A DNA stretch of 64,000 bases, from assembly GCF_001741865.1 (NCBI RefSeq), contig NZ_CP017147.1:1143001-1207000 (forward strand). Direction: 5' to 3'. Below are positions 58,501-64,000 of this stretch, in pieces (the stretch's first letter is position 1; each line of letters opens with the position of its first letter). A program made the translations under genes and the position numbers. This DNA comes from Bosea vaviloviae. Its GTDB lineage: Bacteria > Pseudomonadota > Alphaproteobacteria > Rhizobiales > Beijerinckiaceae. The notes under the pieces were generated by a model. It saw only the letters and a list, made by a program, of their open reading frames with translations. It did not search any database and was not told the DNA's origin.

Positions 58501-60648
58501 ATGACAGATGCAACACAGGTAAATGGAGCCGGTCGGAGGCGCGGTGTGCCACCGGTCGTCGCGATGACGTTCTGGCTAATCGTCCTGCCATTGGCCCTCG
58601 CTGCCCTTGGCGTATGGCAGCTCGAAAGGTCTGGTCAGGCCCGCCAGTCGGTCGGCGTCGCCAGCGAGAATATGGCGCGGACGATCGCCGAACTTCGGCC
58701 TATCGCAGCGGAGACACCCAATGCGATGATACGTTTTGTAGGCGGGCGGTCTTATCCGGCCTCCATGGCGCTTGCCATGGTAGAGAAGGCTGCTGGCAAG
58801 AACGGCTTTCTTCAAACGGTATCAGCGCTTCGGCATCCCTTTGCCTATTTGACGATTGCGGGAGGCATCCTGGCTTTTTTAGGCGGGGCCGTTGGCATTC
58901 TGGCATCCAACCTCGCAGGACGGCGTGCTCGCCGCTCTCGTGACCAACTTGTACGAAGCTTTATGCGCCTCCGGCTATTGTTGCCGTTCCTGCTGGCTGC
59001 GGTGATGCTGGGCCTTGGCTTTGCTGGCGTGGGCGCCACGCTGTTCGAAACCATAAGCCTGCCATTCTGGGGCGATCTTTCCGGCGATGCTATCAAGCTT
59101 GGCCTTGCAGGTATCCTCCTCGCCGGGATCGGCCTGTATTGCGCGGTCACCGCGGTTCGCGGGCTGCGCCGTGTCTTCGCGCTCGTCGAACCCGAACCGA
59201 TCGTCGAGCGGGCACGCATAGCGACGGAGCAGGATGCGCCAGCCTTGTGGAGCTTCGTGCGTCATCTCGCCTCGCGCATGCAGGCCGGGCCGCCCGACAC
59301 CATCGTGGTCGGTCTCACCCGCGGCTTCTACGTGACGGAGAGCCGCGTGCGCCTTCTCCCTGGAGACCAGCTTGTCGAAGGCCGAACGCTGCATATGCCG
59401 GCCCCGTTCCTCGAACTCCTGGACACGGCGGAGATCGCCGCAATCGTCGGACATGAACTCGCCCACTTTGTCGGGGAGGACACACGCTATTCGCAACGCT
59501 TCGTGCCCATCTATTCCAGCCTGCAACGTTCGCTCGGAGCCCTCTATCAGGCTGATCTCAATGGCGATTTCGGCATTGGCGCCGGTCTTCGCCTCGGCTA
59601 TCACGCCTTGTCGCGCTTCGATACGGCAGTGGCGCATTGGAGCCGGATACGGGAATTCGAAGCCGATCGCCGCGGCAGCCTTGCCAGCGGGCCAGATGCA
59701 GCCGCTTCCGCACTCATACGCAGCCACATTGCCGATTCAAATATAGAGGTCATTCTCGAGGCCGCCTTTCGAGGCGACCGCCAGTTCGGCTCGAATCTGG
59801 TGGCGGCCGTTGCGGCGCTGACGGCCAAGCAGGGTTTTCAAAACCCCGACGAGCATCTGGAGGACAGGCAACCGCATCCGACCGACAGCCACCCGCCGAC
59901 GACCCAGCGCATTCAGGCGCTTGGCGTGCCGGTCGATGAAAAGCTGCTGGCGCATGCGACACGCCGGCGAGGTGCTGACACATCGTCTTTCGGCGCCCGC
60001 GCTTTTGCCGACTGGGACGCATTCTGCCGCGATCTGTCCAGTGATTTCCTGGTGAACGCCGATAAGGCGCAAGTCGAATATAGGCAGGAATTACAGATCG
60101 CGGTGGCAGGTGTTGCCGATAAGGAGATCGTCCTCTTCGAGAATATCCGTCCGATAGCCGCCCCGGCGATGATGCTGATCGCGGTGCTCTTCGGCGCCTT
60201 CATCGCCTGCACCTATCTTTTCCCCATCCAGATGGGATTCGGCGATGACGAGACCACCAAGGCGACAGTGGCTGCCATCCTTGGAGCTGGTATCGTCTTT
60301 TGCCTTGGCTTGTTCGTCTTTGTGCGTCACCGGGTAAGCCACCCCCTCATGGTCCTTACGCCGGAGACGCTGCGCTCGCATTGGCTGGCGCAGCCTGTGC
60401 GATGGGACGCTGTTGTCGGATACCAGGTCCATGTCGCGCATCGTCTCGCGTTACAGCTCTTTCTGGCCGATGGTGCGCCGCTCCCCGACCGGACACGGTT
60501 TTCCTTTTACAACAAGGTAAACCGCAAAAGACGCATGATCGAACTCGATGCTCTCGGTATCCGCGAGATGAAGGCGGATGCTTTTTCCGACATGGTGGGA
60601 CGTTATATCGCCGCCGCTCACGCGCGACGGGCGCTTGACCAGGGCTGA
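58501..60648 (+). CDS. Large membrane-bound M48 family metallopeptidase
   Basis: 715 residues. N-terminal membrane segment (MTFWLIVLPLALAALGVW), two to three more before residue 230, then the zinc peptidase domain with HELAH (His318, Glu319, His322) and the third ligand Glu385 in REFEADRRG. Two further membrane segments near 560-610 and a cytosolic tail follow. M48 enzymes (HtpX/Ste24 group) act in membrane-protein quality control. This long form with extra C-terminal segments is less common; its substrate is unknown. Confidence 0.88.
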   Translation: MTDATQVNGAGRRRGVPPVVAMTFWLIVLPLALAALGVWQLERSGQARQSVGVASENMARTIAELRPIAAETPNAMIRFVGGRSYPASMALAMVEKAAGKNGFLQTVSALRHPFAYLTIAGGILAFLGGAVGILASNLAGRRARRSRDQLVRSFMRLRLLLPFLLAAVMLGLGFAGVGATLFETISLPFWGDLSGDAIKLGLAGILLAGIGLYCAVTAVRGLRRVFALVEPEPIVERARIATEQDAPALWSFVRHLASRMQAGPPDTIVVGLTRGFYVTESRVRLLPGDQLVEGRTLHMPAPFLELLDTAEIAAIVGHELAHFVGEDTRYSQRFVPIYSSLQRSLGALYQADLNGDFGIGAGLRLGYHALSRFDTAVAHWSRIREFEADRRGSLASGPDAAASALIRSHIADSNIEVILEAAFRGDRQFGSNLVAAVAALTAKQGFQNPDEHLEDRQPHPTDSHPPTTQRIQALGVPVDEKLLAHATRRRGADTSSFGARAFADWDAFCRDLSSDFLVNADKAQVEYRQELQIAVAGVADKEIVLFENIRPIAAPAMMLIAVLFGAFIACTYLFPIQMGFGDDETTKATVAAILGAGIVFCLGLFVFVRHRVSHPLMVLTPETLRSHWLAQPVRWDAVVGYQVHVAHRLALQLFLADGAPLPDRTRFSFYNKVNRKRRMIELDALGIREMKADAFSDMVGRYIAAAHARRALDQG

Positions 60649-60660
60649 AGCGATCCCGCT

Positions 60661-61434
60661 TCAGCTGCGCGGGCCCTTGAACTGCTCGCAGAGCGCTTCG
60701 CTCGCGCGGACCAGCATGGCCGCATCGACGCCCACGGCCGTGAAGGTGGTGCCGAGCTCGATGCAGCGTGCGGCGAAGGCGTTGTCGGGCGTCAGGATGC
60801 CGGCCGGCTTGCCGCAGGCCCTGATGCGGCCGATCGCCGTCTCGATCAGCGCCTTGACCTCCGGATGGCCGGGCTGGCCGACATGGCCGAGGCTCGCCGC
60901 CAGATCGGCCGGGCCGATGAAGACGCCGTCGACGCCATCGACCGAGGCGATCGCCTCCAATTGGTCGAGCGCCTCGCCGGTCTCGATCTGCACGAGCAGG
61001 CAGAGCTCCTCATGGGCGCGCCGGCCATAATCCGCGACGCGGCCGAAGCGGGTTGCCCGCGTCACGCCCGAGACGCCCCTGATGCCCTCGGGCGGATAGC
61101 GCATCGCCGAGACCGCAGCCCGCGCCTCCCCAGCGTTCTGGACATAGGGGATCAGCAGGGTCTGCGCGCCGAAATCGAGCAATCGCTTGATCAGCACGGC
61201 GTCGTTGCTGGCTGGCCGCACCACTGCCGAGACCGGATAGGGCGCGACCGCCTGGAGCTGCGCCAGCACGGTCAGCGGATCGCCTGGTGAATGTTCGGTG
61301 TCGAGCAGGAGCCAATCGAAGCCGGAACCCGCGACCGCCTCGGCCGTATAGCTGCCCGGCAGGCTGCACCATAGGCCGATCTGCGAGCGGCCCTCATTCA
61401 GGGCGCGCTTGAAGAGATTGGGCGGGAGTTCCAT
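60661..61434 (-). CDS. HpaI/HpcH-type class II pyruvate aldolase
   Basis: 257-residue TIM barrel, 4-hydroxy-2-oxoheptanedioate aldolase family. Motifs: [53 protein letters not shown], metal Glu in [10 protein letters not shown] and Asp in [14 protein letters not shown]. It would split a 4-hydroxy-2-oxo acid into pyruvate and an aldehyde. ATG 61434 has GAGG at six bases, 8 bp after the hydratase gene. Last enzyme of the operon. Confidence 0.9.
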   Translation of the reverse strand: MELPPNLFKRALNEGRSQIGLWCSLPGSYTAEAVAGSGFDWLLLDTEHSPGDPLTVLAQLQAVAPYPVSAVVRPASNDAVLIKRLLDFGAQTLLIPYVQNAGEARAAVSAMRYPPEGIRGVSGVTRATRFGRVADYGRRAHEELCLLVQIETGEALDQLEAIASVDGVDGVFIGPADLAASLGHVGQPGHPEVKALIETAIGRIRACGKPAGILTPDNAFAARCIELGTTFTAVGVDAAMLVRASEALCEQFKGPRS

Positions 61435-61442
61435 GGCGAACC

Positions 61443-62225
61443 TCAACTGAACGAGACGCCGATGGCGCCGAGCGGACCGTAATCGGCCTGGACGACGTCG
61501 CCGGCTGCGATGTCGACCGGCCGGGTAAAGGAGCCGGCGAGCACGATCTCGCCCTTCCTCAGCCCCGTTCCGACAGCGTGCAATTTGTTGACGAGCCAGG
61601 CAATGCCGGCTGCGGGGTGGCCCATGATCGCGGCCGAGACGCCGGATTCCTCGATGAGGCCGTTCTTCGACAGCGTCGCGCCGATCCAGCGGATATCGAC
61701 ATCCATCGGACGGATCGGCCGTCCACCGACCACGATCGCCCCGAAGGCGGCATTGTCGGCGATGGTGTCGGTGATCGCGCGCGGAACCTCGGTGCGGTAA
61801 TCGATAATCTCAAGCGCCGGCAGCACCATTTCCGTCGCGCGCATGACGTCGTAGATGCGCGCGCCAGGGCCTTCCAGGTCCTGCCCCATGACGAAGGCGA
61901 GTTCGACCTCCAGGCGCGGCTTGATGAAGTCGCTCGCCTTGATCCGAGCTCCGTCATTGTAGAGCGCGTCGTCGAGGATGCAGCCATAATCCGGCTCGGT
62001 CATCTTCGACGCCATCTGCATGGCGCGCGAGGTCAGGCCGATCTTGTGGCCCACCATGCGGGCGCCATTGGCGATTCGCGCCTGCGCCCAGAGACCCTGG
62101 ATGCGGTAGGCATCCTCGATCTCGATGCCGGGATAGGTCTTGCTGAGCTGGGGAATCGCCTGGCGCGTGCGCTCCGCCTGGAGCAATGCGTCGGCGCCCT
62201 GTTGGCGCTCGCCTTCGGTCAGCAT
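61443..62225 (-). CDS. 2-oxo-hept-3-ene-1,7-dioate hydratase (HpaH/MhpD family)
   Basis: 260 residues of the fumarylacetoacetase-fold hydratase group. Features: [46 protein letters not shown] with metal-binding Glu, [20 protein letters not shown] and a C-terminal [16 protein letters not shown]. The tight match to HpaH points to homoprotocatechuate-type meta-cleavage products. The start region (Shine-Dalgarno and ATG) exists in two tandem copies. Confidence 0.9.
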   Translation of the reverse strand: MLTEGERQQGADALLQAERTRQAIPQLSKTYPGIEIEDAYRIQGLWAQARIANGARMVGHKIGLTSRAMQMASKMTEPDYGCILDDALYNDGARIKASDFIKPRLEVELAFVMGQDLEGPGARIYDVMRATEMVLPALEIIDYRTEVPRAITDTIADNAAFGAIVVGGRPIRPMDVDIRWIGATLSKNGLIEESGVSAAIMGHPAAGIAWLVNKLHAVGTGLRKGEIVLAGSFTRPVDIAAGDVVQADYGPLGAIGVSFS

Positions 62226-62260
62226 GATGGTCTCCTGCGCGCATGATGGTCGCCTGCGCG
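62223..62260. repeat. 19-bp tandem duplication of the hydratase translation start
   Basis: Units at 62223-62241 and 62242-62260 differ at one base. On the minus strand each reads CGCGCAGGNGACCATCATG: the proximal copy has a good AGGAG and the true ATG, while the distal copy has AGGCG and an out-of-frame ATG. Confidence 0.95.
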
Positions 62261-62289
62261 GCGGCTTGCGGAATGAAGCGGTGGATCCG

Positions 62290-63183
62290 CTACTTGATCG
62301 GCGGGCGCGGCAGCACGGTTTCGCCGGGCTCCATCACATAGGTGTAGTCCAGCGCGTACCAGGGCGTGGCGATGCCGGCATCGGATGGGTGCGGCTCGTC
62401 ATGGCGGACATAATCGCCGAGCAGGGCCCTGGTGACGCCGAACTGGACGTCGCTGTCGATATGCGGATCCTTGGGGTCGTAGACCTGCGAGATCAGGACC
62501 TTGAAGCCCGGCTTGACGACCAGCGCATGCAGATGCGCCGGGCGGTAGGGATGCCGGTCCTGCGCCGCCAGCAGCCGGCCGACGACGCCGTCGGTCGGGA
62601 TCGGGTAACCGACCATCTTCACCGTGCTGAACCAGAAGCGGCCATCCGCATCGGTGGTGAATTTGCCGCGCAGGTTCATCTCGGCCTGTTCGGGATCCTG
62701 ATTCTCGTAAAGCCCGACCGGCGAGGCGTGCCAGACATCGACCTCGGCGCCAGCGATGGGCGCGCCGGCCTGGTCGACGACGCGGGCCGTCACCAGCAGC
62801 GGATCGCCTGGCGTATCGGAGCGGATGATCGTGCCGCCATTCGCGACATGCGGCGCGTTCAATCGCCAGAACGGGCCGAGCAGCGATTGCGAGGTTTCGG
62901 TGTTGCCGCCATCGCCATTGTTGAGCAGGCAGACCAGGGAGGAGACGCCGAGCGAGCCGGCCATCAGCACCATCTCGTTATGGCTGTCGCTGGTGAGCTT
63001 GCCGATCTCGTTCAGGAGCGCGGTCGCTTCGCGAAACTCGATTTCGGTCAGGCGCACATCGCGGATGAAGGCATGGAGATGGGTCACGAGCGAGGCCAGG
63101 ATTTCGCGCTGACGCGGGTTTTTCGTGCGCGCCATCACGGCCAGCGCATCGCGCGTCACATCGTGATGAGTCTCGATGATCAT
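62290..63183 (-). CDS. Intradiol ring-cleavage dioxygenase (hydroxyquinol/catechol 1,2-dioxygenase family)
   Basis: 297 residues. The non-heme Fe(III) ligands are visible: Tyr159 (VGLYENQD), Tyr193 (GYPIPTDG), His217 and His219 (RPAHLHAL). An N-terminal helical dimerisation domain (EIEFREATALLNEIGKLTSD) is typical of the catechol/hydroxyquinol group rather than protocatechuate 3,4-dioxygenase. It opens the ring between hydroxyls to a muconate or maleylacetate. ATG 63183 has a perfect AAGGAGG. First gene of the operon, divergent from gntR-type regulator. Confidence 0.9.
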   Translation of the reverse strand: MIIETHHDVTRDALAVMARTKNPRQREILASLVTHLHAFIRDVRLTEIEFREATALLNEIGKLTSDSHNEMVLMAGSLGVSSLVCLLNNGDGGNTETSQSLLGPFWRLNAPHVANGGTIIRSDTPGDPLLVTARVVDQAGAPIAGAEVDVWHASPVGLYENQDPEQAEMNLRGKFTTDADGRFWFSTVKMVGYPIPTDGVVGRLLAAQDRHPYRPAHLHALVVKPGFKVLISQVYDPKDPHIDSDVQFGVTRALLGDYVRHDEPHPSDAGIATPWYALDYTYVMEPGETVLPRPPIK

Positions 63184-63458
63184 GGCGTCCTCCTTGCGCC
63201 TTTCCATCGAGTAAAATCGATTATCTGTCAACTTGAGAGAGCCCGAGCAGGCGCCGGGGGCTGGGTGCCTGCCGGGCACGCTTCATCAACTTTCGGGGTA
63301 ATGCGCTTATTTCAAACATCATTTTTGACTGCCTTGCCAAATATTGACGATGCGGGTTGGCGCGCCTTGGCTTTTCGGGTCTTGATATTTGACATTGATA
63401 ATCGATTATTCTAGCTATCGGTGATGGTTGAACCGGCATGGCGGAAGGAGGTGGCAGC
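63184..63458. promoter_or_regulatory. Divergent promoter with paired ATAATCGATT operators
   Basis: Two mirror-image elements. On the minus strand TTGACAGATAATCGATTTTA (63213-63232) faces the dioxygenase. On the plus strand TTGACATTGATAATCGATTA (63389-63408) faces the regulator, and its ATAATCGATTAT is a perfect 12-base palindrome. Each pairs a consensus -35 hexamer with the same motif just downstream, and TAGCTA (63412) is a fair -10 for the regulator. They are good candidates for the GntR binding sites. Confidence 0.65.
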
Positions 63459-64000
63459 ATGAGTTTTGTCGCCGATGAGCCGGCCGATGCATTGGCGTCG
63501 AAGGTTGGATTTGCCAGAGGTGGGAGTCCCGTTTCCGAGGAACCCGCATCCATGCCCAGCTCACCGACCCATGGTTCGAGCGACAGCAAGAACACCAAGG
63601 CCTCGCGTCTGGTCGATCGGCTGCGCGAGGCGATTTTGTCGGGCGAGCTGCGCCCCGGAACCAAGATCAATCTCGACGCGGTCAGGCGCGAACTCGATGT
63701 CTCGCTGAGCCCGCTGCGCGAGGCGCTGGCCCGCCTGATCGCGGTCGGCCTCGTCGAACTGCACGACAACAAGGGCTATTCGGTCGCGCCGGTTTCGCTG
63801 AGCAATCTCGCGGAAATCACCCGGCTGCGGGTCGAATTCGAGAGCCTCGCACTCTCCTCGGCCATCGCCAATGGCGATCTGAGCTGGGAGAGCGACGTCA
63901 TGCGTGCGCTCCATCGCCTCAACCGCACCGAGCGGGTTGCTGGTGACCCGGCGACGCTGGAAGCCTGGGAACACGCCCATCGCGACTTCCATATGACGCT
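63459..64000 (+). CDS. GntR-family (FCD type) regulator, 3' end outside window
   Basis: At least 180 residues visible. After a non-conserved N-terminal extension comes the GntR winged HTH (ASRLVDRLREAILSGELRPG, LDVSLSPLREALARLIAVGL, VELHDNKGYSVAPVS), then the start of an FCD effector domain (EITRLRVEFESLALSSAIAN, AWEHAHRDFHM). ATG 63459 follows AAGGAGGT at six bases. It is divergent from the aromatic operon it probably represses. The gene runs off the window end. Confidence 0.88.
   Translation, partial: MSFVADEPADALASKVGFARGGSPVSEEPASMPSSPTHGSSDSKNTKASRLVDRLREAILSGELRPGTKINLDAVRRELDVSLSPLREALARLIAVGLVELHDNKGYSVAPVSLSNLAEITRLRVEFESLALSSAIANGDLSWESDVMRALHRLNRTERVAGDPATLEAWEHAHRDFHMT

Overview
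The window is GC-rich, gene-dense chromosomal DNA of an alphaproteobacterium of the order Hyphomicrobiales. A Bosea-like genus is my best guess. Supporting features are a gcrA cell-cycle gene, the FYDLN-acid gene next to aroA-cmk, rpsT-dnaA-dnaN-recF with gyrB nearby, OxyR-KatG, argD-argF-hslO, and clusters of GANTC (CcrM methylation) sites upstream of both gcrA and dnaA. No rRNA or CRISPR array is present. Two tRNA genes are seen, Gly-CCC and Ala-GGC.

Layout. 1-5.3 kb: end of an amino-acid ABC permease, divergent katG/oxyR, gcrA. 5.5-12 kb: arginine genes argD-argF with hslO, convergent apaG-argE, and a long dCTP deaminase. 12.2-21.8 kb: one minus-strand catabolic locus. It runs iclR, Fe3+/polyamine-type ABC transporter (binding protein, fused permease, ATPase), CitE-like lyase, CaiB-type CoA-transferase, TctC-type binding protein, a frameshifted LigI-like amidohydrolase, and an RraA-like aldolase. 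22-26 kb: siderophore-interacting flavoprotein beside an AraC remnant, then an ArgE-like deacetylase with an MHS-type transporter. 26.4-28.2 kb: tRNA-Gly whose last 47 bases are repeated 1.7 kb away, bracketing a BaiN-like flavoprotein, which looks like an integration scar. 28.3-43.5 kb: SCO1, small secreted and unknown proteins, tRNA-Ala, aroA-cmk, a DUF1194 protein, hrpB, a glutamine amidotransferase, a Na+/H+ antiporter and threonine dehydratase.

43.8-56.5 kb: the replication block rpsT, dnaA, dnaN, recF, interrupted by a chemoreceptor-like sensor, a LysE exporter, recQ and a hicAB toxin-antitoxin pair before gyrB. 56.6-58.4 kb: a lower-GC islet of decayed genes, an IS1595 transposase remnant and a putative toxin-like nuclease gene. 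58.5-64 kb: an M48 peptidase, then an aromatic-degradation operon (intradiol dioxygenase, HpaH-like hydratase, HpaI-like aldolase) divergent from a GntR regulator that runs off the end.

Two sequence-level themes run through the window. First, a family of composite hairpin repeats (RIME-like) occupies many 3' intergenic regions and supplies the stop codons of four genes. Second, short perfect or near-perfect tandem duplications (14-24 bp) recur at gene junctions, several of them copying a Shine-Dalgarno, a stop or a start codon. Start codons were chosen from Shine-Dalgarno placement and family length. No database search was run.
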